A DNA stretch of 37,423 bases from Eubacteriales bacterium (GTDB taxonomy: Bacteria; Bacillota; Clostridia; JAQUNY01), in assembly GCA_028717405.1 (NCBI GenBank), contig JAQUNY010000001.1:1-37423 (forward strand), read 5' to 3'. The first letter of the stretch is position 1, and every line of letters begins with the position of its first letter. The notes beneath the pieces are model-generated. The model did no database searches. It was not told where the DNA came from and saw only the letters and a list, made by a program, of their open reading frames with translations. This document shows positions 17,169 through 25,276 of this stretch, piece after piece. Made by a program: the position numbers and the translations under genes.

Positions 17169-19076
17169 TCATTCAGCCTTTTTCAGGGTAAAAGCAAATA
17201 CCGATCCTCTGCCCGGCGTGCTTGATGCGAAGACCAAGCCGCCCATCAGCTCAGCCACATGCCTTGCAATAGACAGACCGAGGCCTGTTCCGCCTGTGCT
17301 TCCCCTTGATTTGTCAACTTTGTAGAACCTTTCCCATATGTGCCTCAGGTCTTCAGGCGATATTCCGGGTCCATTGTCTTCGACAGAAATTTTTAAATAG
17401 CCTCTTTCTTTGATTTCCTCTGTTTTTAAGCCCGGTACGGCATTAACATCTGCTCCTGCCCTGTCCATGACCTCTTCTGTCCTGATTCTGACTGTTCCGC
17501 CTTTTTGTGTATAGTTGATTGCATTATCAACTAATATAACAAGCAGCTGCTCAATTCTGTCCTCATTTCCCATCACTTTGGGAATGCTTTCTTCCTCTTC
17601 GTAAATTATCTTTATATCTTTTTTTTCACTTTGCAGCTTTAGTTTCGTCATAACGTTCACGATGATGCCCCCGACATCCATTGGCTCCATGTCAATCCGT
17701 GCATTGCCTGACTGGAGTCTGCTCAAATCAAGCAAATCATTGATCAATCGCTGAAGTCTCAGTGTTTCCCTGAAAATGATCTCATGATATCTTTCAATTA
17801 CATTCCTGTCGTCAACAGTCCCGTCGATCAGAGGCTCAATAAAGCCTCTTATTGATGTTAGAGGAGTCCTGAGTTCATGAGATATATTCGCCACATAGTC
17901 CTGCCTCAGCTGCTCCAGCTTTGCCGTCTCGCTGATGTCACTCAGCAGAGCAACGCTTCCTATTGTTTCATCAGAACCATCTGTTATGGGTGAAACAATG
18001 GCATGGATGGTGAGACCCTTTTCCGTGATATGATCGGTTTCCTCGGTCACACCGTATTTGAGCACCTCATCAATTGTATTCGCCAGCCATCTGTATTTTT
18101 CATGTCTCATACCTTCATTTTCAGAAATATCACTATTTCCTGCGCTGATTATCATATCCGGAGTTATCAGCCTGATATCAAGGAGTTCCATAAAAGCTCT
18201 GTTGTAATGTATGATTTTTTTATCCCGGTCTACTGCAAGCATCCCTTCGGAAAGGCTGGTCAGTATAAGCTCCAGTTTCTTTTTTTCGTTCTGCAGTTCA
18301 GTAATCGTGTTGTCAAGTTCACCGGAAAGATCATTGAGTGAATTGCCAAGCTGACCTATCTCATCATTTTTTCTGACTTCGATCCTTCGCTTGTAATTGC
18401 CGGCTACCATGGCTTTTGCTGTCCTGTTCATCTGGCTCAAAGGATTTGATATGCTCCTTGAAAGATAATAAGCTATTATGAGAGCAGGCAGCATTGAAGT
18501 GAATGCGGCGAAAATAAGCAGTCTTATTATGTTTGTATTTACTTCGCGGATATTGATTACCGGCTTGCTCAGAAAAAGTGCTCCCAGGAATTCTCCGGTA
18601 TCTTCAGAATTTACAGGTATTCCTATAGATATTGCGTTTTCACCCAGATATCTGGTATAACCGGTTTTAACGGTAGATTTCCCTTCATTGATAATTTTCA
18701 GGTCTTCGCTGTCGATTTTCATTCCCTTCTGTATGTTCGTGTCGCCATATATGCCTCTTGAAACTGCGAAAATTATCCCGTTTTTATCTGTGACCCAGAA
18801 GCGAATGCTCCAGACCTGTTCAAGAGAATTGATCAGATATTCAATGCTTATCTGGTCCATCCTCGTGTACATATGGGGCGATATTATCCTGCTCAGGTTA
18901 ACACCCCTTGCAGCCAGCTCTTTTTCTTCGGAGTTAATAAAATATCTGTACGAAAAACTTGTGAAAATAACAGCAATCAGCACAAGTGTTATAGCCATCA
19001 CCGCAATAAAAGAAATGATAAGTCTTCTGAAAAGTGTTCTTTTTGCTTCTCTGCCCTCGGGAACAATATGAATCAA
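17169..19076 (-). CDS. Sensor histidine kinase, PhoR/ResE-like
   Basis: About 635 residues. In order: transmembrane helix (about 19-39), extracytoplasmic sensor domain of about 140 residues, second helix (about 183-206), HAMP linker, PAS domain (about 275-385), HisKA with phospho-acceptor His400 in ISHELRTPLTSIRGF, and a HATPase domain with VDNAINYT, DNGPGI and GTGLGLSIA boxes. It transmits an envelope signal to the response regulator encoded just upstream. I favour TTG at 19076 as start, because GGCGGTGATCC, a near-complete match to the 16S anti-SD, ends 4 bases before it. A TTG at 19100 adds eight residues without a site. The architecture matches PhoR, but the signal is not proven. Confidence 0.9.
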   Translation of the reverse strand: MIHIVPEGREAKRTLFRRLIISFIAVMAITLVLIAVIFTSFSYRYFINSEEKELAARGVNLSRIISPHMYTRMDQISIEYLINSLEQVWSIRFWVTDKNGIIFAVSRGIYGDTNIQKGMKIDSEDLKIINEGKSTVKTGYTRYLGENAISIGIPVNSEDTGEFLGALFLSKPVINIREVNTNIIRLLIFAAFTSMLPALIIAYYLSRSISNPLSQMNRTAKAMVAGNYKRRIEVRKNDEIGQLGNSLNDLSGELDNTITELQNEKKKLELILTSLSEGMLAVDRDKKIIHYNRAFMELLDIRLITPDMIISAGNSDISENEGMRHEKYRWLANTIDEVLKYGVTEETDHITEKGLTIHAIVSPITDGSDETIGSVALLSDISETAKLEQLRQDYVANISHELRTPLTSIRGFIEPLIDGTVDDRNVIERYHEIIFRETLRLQRLINDLLDLSRLQSGNARIDMEPMDVGGIIVNVMTKLKLQSEKKDIKIIYEEEESIPKVMGNEDRIEQLLVILVDNAINYTQKGGTVRIRTEEVMDRAGADVNAVPGLKTEEIKERGYLKISVEDNGPGISPEDLRHIWERFYKVDKSRGSTGGTGLGLSIARHVAELMGGLVFASSTPGRGSVFAFTLKKAE

Positions 19077-19108
19077 GAAAGGATCACCGCCATATATCAA
19101 TTACTGTA

Positions 19109-19828
19109 TCAGCTTATGCCTGCAGTTTCTTTTGGATCAATATCAAATTTATAGCCTACTCCCCATACCGTTTTTATTGACCAGGGATGGCTTTTCCTGC
19201 TGCTGCTTTCAAGCTTCGCCCTGATTCTTTTTATATGAGTGTCAACTGTTCTGGAGTCCCCGAAATAATCATATCCCCATACGACCTCGAGCAGTTTCTC
19301 CCTGCTGAACACCCTGCCGGGGCTGCCGGCCAGGGTCCACATTATTTCAATTTCTTTGGGTGTGCAGATCACTGCCTCGTCATCAACCTTTATATAATAC
19401 TCAGTCATATTTATTTCCAGTCCCGGAAAGATTATCGAATCCGCGGGAAAAGTATCCCTGTCGTTTATCCGTCTCAGGACAGCCTTGACTCGCGCAGCCA
19501 CCTCTCTCGGGCTGAAAGGCTTTGTAATATAGTCGTCTGCTCCAAGCTCAAGTCCGATTATCCTGTCAAGCTCCTCGCCCTTTGCCGTCAGCATAATAAC
19601 AGGAATTTTTGATGTGTTCCTTATTCTTTTACATACTTCCATACCATCTATGTGGGGCATCATAATATCAAGCAATACCAGAGCGGGTTTGCCTGTCTGT
19701 ACTTTTTGCAGTGTCTCCTGCCCGTCTCCCGCGTGGATAACTTCATATCCTTCTTTTTTTAAATAGAGCGCAATTATCTCTCTGACATTTTCATCATCGT
19801 CAGCAATCAATATTGTATTTTTAGACAT
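19109..19828 (-). CDS. OmpR/PhoB family response regulator
   Basis: About 239 residues. The receiver domain (1-120) has the acidic pocket ADDDE, phospho-acceptor Asp in LVLLDIMMP, Thr in MLTAKG and Lys in YITKPFSP. The C-terminal winged helix (about 135-232) ends with the typical SIKTVWGVGYKF. It should bind direct repeats as a dimer once phosphorylated by the kinase encoded immediately downstream. I placed the start at ATG 19828, with AGGTG at 8-9 bases; a GTG at 19840 is too close to its purine run. It resembles PhoB/PhoP, so the pst operon in this window is a candidate target, though it lies 14 kb away. Confidence 0.92.
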   Translation of the reverse strand: MSKNTILIADDDENVREIIALYLKKEGYEVIHAGDGQETLQKVQTGKPALVLLDIMMPHIDGMEVCKRIRNTSKIPVIMLTAKGEELDRIIGLELGADDYITKPFSPREVAARVKAVLRRINDRDTFPADSIIFPGLEINMTEYYIKVDDEAVICTPKEIEIMWTLAGSPGRVFSREKLLEVVWGYDYFGDSRTVDTHIKRIRAKLESSSRKSHPWSIKTVWGVGYKFDIDPKETAGIS

Positions 19829-19927
19829 CTTTGTTTTCACCTGCCTCTTTCTTTAAGTACATTGGCTTTTTATCCCAGGCAACGCTCCCCAAACCCTGTA
19901 TATCTTTCAGATGCCCACATACCTTGT

Positions 19928-19956
19928 ATTATATCGCACATGAAAAATCGATTCTA
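19928..19956 (-). promoter_or_regulatory. Candidate promoter of the response regulator/kinase pair
   Basis: The minus strand has a perfect TATAAT (19928-19933), but the hexamer 17 bases upstream is TAGAAT, a weak -35. The promoter may need an activator, possibly the regulator itself. Confidence 0.4.
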
Positions 19957-20137
19957 CTCCGTGTACGGCTGCCGCTTTAAATAACTCAAATTCACAACTC
20001 TAACCGGCAGGTATAATCCGCTCAAATCAACTGTTTTCATTTTATTCCCACATTTTGTCGCTCATGTGTTATATATGTGAATAGGGTGTGACAGTGGATC
20101 CGCTTCTCTTTCTGCAGTTGTTTCAGCCATAACTGTG

Positions 20138-20180
20138 CTTTAAAAACAAAAAGGCACGCAATAATTATCTGCGTGCTTTC
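20138..20180 (-). terminator. Intrinsic terminator downstream of gdhA
   Basis: GCACGCA (20154-20160) and TGCGTGC (20170-20176) form a perfect 7-bp stem with a 9-base loop. On the minus strand it is followed by CTTTTTGTTTTTA, a U-rich tail. It lies about 110 bases beyond the gdhA stop. Confidence 0.75.
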
Positions 20181-20289
20181 TGCTTTCATTTACATCTCAA
20201 GTATTGTTTATAATTTTTTCATCCCGTATTTTTTATTTTATCGTTACGTTTCTCAATGCCGATATATTCAGGAGCACATTATACTGATG

Positions 20290-21624
20290 TTATACGATGC
20301 CATGTGAGTACATCGCATTTGCCACCTTCACAAATCCGGCGATATTCGCCCCTGCCGCCAGATTTTTGTCGAATCCGTATTCACTTGCAGCCGAACTGGA
20401 TGCTTTATAAATATTTTTCATAATGTTCTTCAGCTTTGCGTCCACTTCATCAAAAGTCCACGAATACCTCATGCTGTTCTGTGACATTTCCAGCGCCGAG
20501 GTAGCTACTCCGCCTGCATTTGCGGCCTTTGCCGGTCCAAATATCATGCCGTTTTTAAGGAAAACATCTATGGCGCCCGGAGTCGAAGGCATATTTGCCC
20601 CTTCACCTACAGCAAAACAGCCATTTGAAGCAAGAGTCTCTGCCGATGTCTCATCCAGTTCATTTTGTGTGGCACATGGAAGCGCTATGTCGCATTTAAT
20701 ATCCCAGATTTTTCCGCAATTCTCTGTATAAACAGCCTCAGGATGATATTTTACATATTCGCTTATCCTTTTACGTTCAACTTCCTTTATTTTTTTCACT
20801 GTATCGAGCTTAATCCCATCCCTGTCATGTATGAAGCCGTTCGAATCACTTAATGCGACTACCTTCGCTCCGAGCTCTGCAGCCTTCTGTGTCGCATAAA
20901 TCGCGACATTGCCCGATCCGGATATAACGACAGTGGATCCTTTGAAGGATTTGCCGGAATCTTTCAGAGCTTCATCCATGAAATAACAAAGCCCGTATCC
21001 GGTAGCTTCCGTCCTTACAAGGCTCCCTCCCCATGTAAGTCCCTTGCCTGTAAGTACCCCGGTGTATTCATTCCTGATCTTCTTATACTGTCCAAACATA
21101 TACCCTATTTCTCTTGCCCCCGTCCCAATATCTCCGGCAGGAACGTCAATGTCGGGTCCTATATGCCTGTAGAGCTCGTTCATAAAACTCTGGCAGAAAC
21201 GCATCACTTCTCCGTCAGATTTTCCCTTGGGATCAAAGTCGCTTCCTCCTTTGGCTCCTCCGATTGGCAAACCGGTTAGTGAGTTCTTAAGGATCTGCTC
21301 AAAGCCCAAAAATTTAAGAATACTGATGTTCACTGAAGGATGAAGCCTTATACCACCCTTATATGGACCAATTGCGCTGTTGAACTGTATCCTGTAGCCT
21401 CTGTTGACCCTTACTTTTCCGGTGTCATCAACCCAGGCAACCCTGAACATTATCTGCCTCTCAGGTTCCACAAATCTTTCAAATATACCTGCTTCCAGCC
21501 AATGAGTGTTTCTTTCGGCAACCGGTTCCAGCGAATCCAGTACTTCCCGCGCCGCCTGATGGAACTCCGGCTCACCCGGATTTCTTCTGATAACCTGTTC
21601 CATAACATCATTCAGTAACTTCAT
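20290..21624 (-). CDS. gdhA: Glutamate dehydrogenase, hexameric NAD(P)-dependent
   Basis: The 444-residue protein has the normal length for the small hexameric class. The substrate-binding Lys89 lies in IGPYKGGIR, the catalytic Lys125 in LPIGGAKGGSDFDPKG, and Asp165 in VPAGDIGTG. The coenzyme domain has a GSGNVA Rossmann loop near residue 237, and the C-terminal region has the conserved AKAANAGGVATSALEMSQN. It converts 2-oxoglutarate and ammonia to glutamate, or the reverse. Coenzyme preference cannot be settled by eye. GGAGG precedes the ATG at 21624. It is a single-gene unit with its own promoter (21687-21715) and terminator. Confidence 0.96.
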   Translation of the reverse strand: MKLLNDVMEQVIRRNPGEPEFHQAAREVLDSLEPVAERNTHWLEAGIFERFVEPERQIMFRVAWVDDTGKVRVNRGYRIQFNSAIGPYKGGIRLHPSVNISILKFLGFEQILKNSLTGLPIGGAKGGSDFDPKGKSDGEVMRFCQSFMNELYRHIGPDIDVPAGDIGTGAREIGYMFGQYKKIRNEYTGVLTGKGLTWGGSLVRTEATGYGLCYFMDEALKDSGKSFKGSTVVISGSGNVAIYATQKAAELGAKVVALSDSNGFIHDRDGIKLDTVKKIKEVERKRISEYVKYHPEAVYTENCGKIWDIKCDIALPCATQNELDETSAETLASNGCFAVGEGANMPSTPGAIDVFLKNGMIFGPAKAANAGGVATSALEMSQNSMRYSWTFDEVDAKLKNIMKNIYKASSSAASEYGFDKNLAAGANIAGFVKVANAMYSHGIV

Positions 21625-21686
21625 ATTTATACCTCCACAAATTAATCCTCATACAAGATAACGGTATATAAGGCCTGACCGAAGTA

Positions 21687-21715
21687 ATTATAGCAGACAA
21701 CACAAATTTGTGCAA
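21687..21715 (-). promoter_or_regulatory. gdhA promoter
   Basis: On the minus strand TTGCAC (21710-21715), a 17-base spacer and TATAAT (21687-21692) make a near-consensus promoter. The -10 is also extended (TGCTATAAT). The leader to the ATG is about 55 bases. Confidence 0.78.
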
Positions 21716-21834
21716 GATTTGATTTCGAAAATTTCATTAAGTTTTTAAAATATTATTTAGATATATTTTCCCTTGGAAACATAATGTGTTATGTAATATA
21801 ACAGTTCATAGATTTATCAGGTTTAACAGCCATT

Positions 21835-23400
21835 TCAAGCGTCTTTCCCATTATCTGCACCAAATGAGTCTCTTATTTCCGCTTCCATCTCCTCGTATTT
21901 ATCAAGCAGCTTTATGAAAGTTTCAACTACTTCTCCGTCAAATTGGGTTCCCTTATTACCCTTAAGCTGTTTCACTGATTCCTCAAGGCTCATCTTTGGC
22001 CTGTAACTTCTGTCTGAAGTCATTGCATCAAATGCATCTGAAACAGCCAGTATCCTGGCCATCAAAGGTATCCCGTCCCCTTTGAGATTATCTGGATACC
22101 CTTTTCCGTCAATTCTCTCATGATGGCTCCTGACAACGGGAACGACTTCCCTGAAAAGAGATGATGCCGCCAGTATCTGCGCGCTTCTCAGTGGATGCTT
22201 TCTCATCTCTTCAAATTCCTCTTCCTCCAGTGCAGACGGTTTGAGAAGGATATTATCTGATATGCTTATCTTACCTATATCATGAAAAATGCCGCTGATC
22301 CTGAGCGTTTCAACCTGATCTCCGTTTAAGCCCATTGCTTCCCCTATCCGGGCCGAATAGTACGAGACCCTGTCAGAATGGCCTCTGGTATATACATCCT
22401 TTGCACCTACTGCCTGGCGCAAAGCTTCTATCGTATCGATATAGCTTTTTTTAAGCTGATCATATGTTCTTTCTATTTCATCATTTTTTCTTCTTACCAG
22501 ATCGTGGAGACAAATATTGCTGACAGCTGCCGCAACCTGTTCTGCAAAAATCTCTAAAAGCCTCTCTGTTTCTTCATTTGTATCACACTCGGTGTATATT
22601 GATCCAATAAATCCTGAAAATCTGTCTTTAAGAGGAAGAAGCATACCACCGGCCATCTTTAAAGGCCTTCCGAAAATCCTGGCTTCTTCGATCCCCGCCA
22701 GCAATTCCCTGTCAAGAAGCATTCTGTAATCCTTCTCTTCGGGAATCTCTCCTGCAGCAAATTCTCCCGTCCCTTTGAAAATTGTTTTTTTGACTTCAGT
22801 CTGCCCTGAACTGTTTCCTCCGCAGCTGTCATTTTCTGTATTTATTTCTGCCAGTATAAAGGAATTTTCCCTGCCGATTATCCGATTCATTTCCCCGAGC
22901 ACATTCATAAGGGCAGTATTAAAATCATTCAGATGATAAATCCTCGGAACAGAGTCAATTATGCGTCCCAGCCCATCCTTGAAGCTTTTTATCGTTCTCA
23001 TCTGGGCAACCGATTTTATTCCGGATTCGATAAGCAATAAAAGCTGCTCAAATTTATCGCTTTTCTCGCAATAGCCCTGTATATCAAGAGCTTTGATTGT
23101 TTCAAGCGGCGGTGCTATATCCTTATGTCCTGTGAGGAGGAGTATGTAAATATCTTTGTCGAATTCCCTTATGCTTTCAACGACCTTGTCTCCGTGTATG
23201 GGATTCATAAGATAGTCCAGTATCAGTAAATCATAATGTTCTTCCCTTAATATTCCCAGGGCTTCCACAGGGTCGGTAAAACCAGCGCAGCCATACCCGC
23301 TGCGGTTAAGTATAACCGAAAGTGAATCTATTATGCCTTCCTCATCATCTACAACCATGATCCTGTATTTTGATGACAAGTCCACCCTTTTTCTTCTCAT
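21835..23400 (-). CDS. Response regulator with HD-GYP domain (probable c-di-GMP phosphodiesterase)
   Basis: About 521 residues. The receiver domain (about 10-125) has the VVDDEE pocket and phospho-acceptor Asp62 in LLILDYLMNP. A middle region (about 130-300) resembles the DUF3369/GAF-like sensor found in this class (KSFKDGLGRIIDSV). The HD-GYP domain (about 320-500) has HD in GIFHDIGK (373-374) and a complete HHERIDGKGYP (426-436), so hydrolysis of cyclic di-GMP is likely. I chose the ATG at 23400, which has AGGT at 6 bases; the in-frame GTG just before it is too close. It lies 52 bases downstream of the 7-TM kinase gene and is the obvious partner of that kinase. Confidence 0.93.
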   Translation of the reverse strand: MRRKRVDLSSKYRIMVVDDEEGIIDSLSVILNRSGYGCAGFTDPVEALGILREEHYDLLILDYLMNPIHGDKVVESIREFDKDIYILLLTGHKDIAPPLETIKALDIQGYCEKSDKFEQLLLLIESGIKSVAQMRTIKSFKDGLGRIIDSVPRIYHLNDFNTALMNVLGEMNRIIGRENSFILAEINTENDSCGGNSSGQTEVKKTIFKGTGEFAAGEIPEEKDYRMLLDRELLAGIEEARIFGRPLKMAGGMLLPLKDRFSGFIGSIYTECDTNEETERLLEIFAEQVAAAVSNICLHDLVRRKNDEIERTYDQLKKSYIDTIEALRQAVGAKDVYTRGHSDRVSYYSARIGEAMGLNGDQVETLRISGIFHDIGKISISDNILLKPSALEEEEFEEMRKHPLRSAQILAASSLFREVVPVVRSHHERIDGKGYPDNLKGDGIPLMARILAVSDAFDAMTSDRSYRPKMSLEESVKQLKGNKGTQFDGEVVETFIKLLDKYEEMEAEIRDSFGADNGKDA

Positions 23401-23421
23401 CACAATACCTCAGGCAACAGA

Positions 23422-23445
23422 ATATCAATTACCGATATATCAATT
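23422..23445. repeat. Direct repeat ATATCAATT in the kinase-regulator gap
   Basis: ATATCAATT occurs at 23422-23430 and 23437-23445, 15 bases apart, in the 52-base gap between the two signalling genes. It could be a protein-binding site or chance in AT-rich DNA. Confidence 0.3.
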
Positions 23446-23452
23446 GTCTAAA

Positions 23453-25276
23453 TCAGATGGTTTCAGGAATCGATATGTAAAAAGTGGTCCCCTCTCCTTC
23501 TTTTGATTCGAACCACATATTCCCGCCGAATCTGCCTTTTACATTGGCATAGGATATATAAAGCCCCAGGCCGGTTCCTTCTTTCCCCTTGGTCGTTATC
23601 ATTTCCTTGAACAGTTTCGGCTTAATATCTTCCTTTATCCCCTCACCATAATCCTGTATGGTAAATACAATATTACTATTATCATCTTTTTTGATGTTTA
23701 AGTCAATATCGCCGCTGGAGCCTTTATATGCTTGTATGGCATTTATTATCAGATTATCAAAAACCTGTATCATATTGCTGATATCTCCATCCAGCTTGGT
23801 ACCCATATCGATTTCTGAACTTACATTCAGCCTGCAGTGATATTTATTCAGTTCGTGCTTCATCAGCAATTCGACTCTCTTTATAAGTTCGTCTAATGTA
23901 AAGCTGAATAGAAAGGGAGTATTGTATTGGACAGTCTGCCCCTTGACAGTAGTGATGATATCAGACATATAAGAACAGTGAGGCTTCATCTTTTCAAGCC
24001 AGCCGGCCATTTCTGAAGCAATTTCATGGTGATCATCCCCGGTCACCAGTTCGTCGTCAATAGACTCATCATATTCGGCAACAAGGTCCTTCAATGCCTC
24101 AATGCCCCCCGAAACCGACATTATAGGCGTCTTGAGGTTGTGTGCTATGCCGCCGACCAGCTGTCCCAGCGAAACCAGCCTCTCGTGTTCCATAAGTATG
24201 CTTTGTTTTTCCTTTATGGTCTGCAGGTCCTTTACACTCTGCGTGATATCTTTAAGCAGGATGATTGCGCCGAGATAATTTCTTCTGGAATATATCGACG
24301 TTACCTCTATCATAAAATATTTATCAAAAGATCCCTCTCTTATATGCCTCTCAAAGGTTTCTGCCTTACGCGACTTTCTGGCCTTTGTTATGAATTCGGA
24401 TAATTCGTCTCCGTTTATTCCCATTTTCAGTTTTACATCCAGCAAATCGGGGAAATAATCATTCCTTTTTATACGGTAAAAATACTCAAACATATCAGCA
24501 AAGGTCCTGTTAAAGTCGACAATCCTCATTTCTTCATTTAGTACTACAAAACTGTCCGATATAAGGTCAACAACATTTTTAAGGGCTATAGGCACTATAT
24601 TGAGAAAATTGAATTTCATAATAGCATAGGCGTACATCACCACTGCTATTGAAAATGCCACAGGTGTGGCATATGCATTCAGTTCAGCCAAATTGAAGGT
24701 GGCCATTACATTAACGATAAGCGGTATCATTGTTCCAATAATTATCAGAAGCGATTGCCTGGAAATAAGGCCTGAATTTTTAATTGAAGTCCTGATGAGA
24801 AAGAACAGACCTGTTATAAAACATCCGTAGGAATACACGGCATGCACCAGGAAATAATAACCCGGCATTGTCTCGCTGTTGTTAAGCGAATATTTAATAT
24901 AAAAAAGCCCGTGCAAATCGTTTGTCATGTATATTACGGCAGACAACGCCGGGATAATTAACAGTAATAAATATCTTTTTGTAAAAACGATCTTTGATCT
25001 GGCAAATATCAGTCCGAAAAGCAGCATGGCAAGAGGCGTAAAAATCAGTCCAATATGCGTGACCGACAGATAAAAATTGTACGTTTTCCATTCGAACAGA
25101 TCCGCATAGGTCTCCATCAACAAGCCTATATCCCAGAGTATCATAAAAAACAGATAGCTCAGGAAAACATAATGTATCTGCGACTTATTCCTCATTTTCA
25201 GTATGAACGCCATTATTGCGGCGACAAGCAGAAGTGAAATATGAAGCATTGTGAATGAAACTGCTATGTCAGTCAT
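23453..25276 (-). CDS. Sensor histidine kinase with N-terminal 7-TM domain and PAS domain
   Basis: About 607 residues. The first 220 or so form seven hydrophobic segments of the kind seen in histidine kinase 7-TM sensor regions, with short loops and no large extracytoplasmic domain. That suits sensing of a lipophilic or membrane-embedded ligand. A PAS domain follows (about 240-345). The phospho-acceptor is His379 in GGIAHNLKTP, and the ATPase has Asn508 (DNLIINAIQ), DYGEGI and GTGLGLYIS boxes. I chose the ATG at 25276, with AAGGTGAG at 8 bases; the ATG at 25297 has no site. The start overlaps the NRPS stop by 8 bases, so translation is coupled to the NRPS. The HD-GYP regulator downstream is the likely partner. 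Confidence 0.92.
   Translation of the reverse strand: MTDIAVSFTMLHISLLLVAAIMAFILKMRNKSQIHYVFLSYLFFMILWDIGLLMETYADLFEWKTYNFYLSVTHIGLIFTPLAMLLFGLIFARSKIVFTKRYLLLLIIPALSAVIYMTNDLHGLFYIKYSLNNSETMPGYYFLVHAVYSYGCFITGLFFLIRTSIKNSGLISRQSLLIIIGTMIPLIVNVMATFNLAELNAYATPVAFSIAVVMYAYAIMKFNFLNIVPIALKNVVDLISDSFVVLNEEMRIVDFNRTFADMFEYFYRIKRNDYFPDLLDVKLKMGINGDELSEFITKARKSRKAETFERHIREGSFDKYFMIEVTSIYSRRNYLGAIILLKDITQSVKDLQTIKEKQSILMEHERLVSLGQLVGGIAHNLKTPIMSVSGGIEALKDLVAEYDESIDDELVTGDDHHEIASEMAGWLEKMKPHCSYMSDIITTVKGQTVQYNTPFLFSFTLDELIKRVELLMKHELNKYHCRLNVSSEIDMGTKLDGDISNMIQVFDNLIINAIQAYKGSSGDIDLNIKKDDNSNIVFTIQDYGEGIKEDIKPKLFKEMITTKGKEGTGLGLYISYANVKGRFGGNMWFESKEGEGTTFYISIPETI

Larger units (their letters stand above)
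19829..20289. other. Intergenic region between the response regulator and gdhA
   Basis: This 461-base gap holds no coding frame that I can support. It contains the gdhA terminator (20138-20180), a T/A-rich gdhA 3' end, and a candidate response-regulator promoter with TATAAT on the minus strand at 19928-19933. I see nothing else recognisable. Confidence 0.7.

Noticed and set aside
21781..21803. TGTTAT-GTAAT-ATAACA inverted repeat after the HD-GYP gene as a terminator
   Set aside because: The stem is six weak A/T-rich pairs and no U-run follows on the minus strand.
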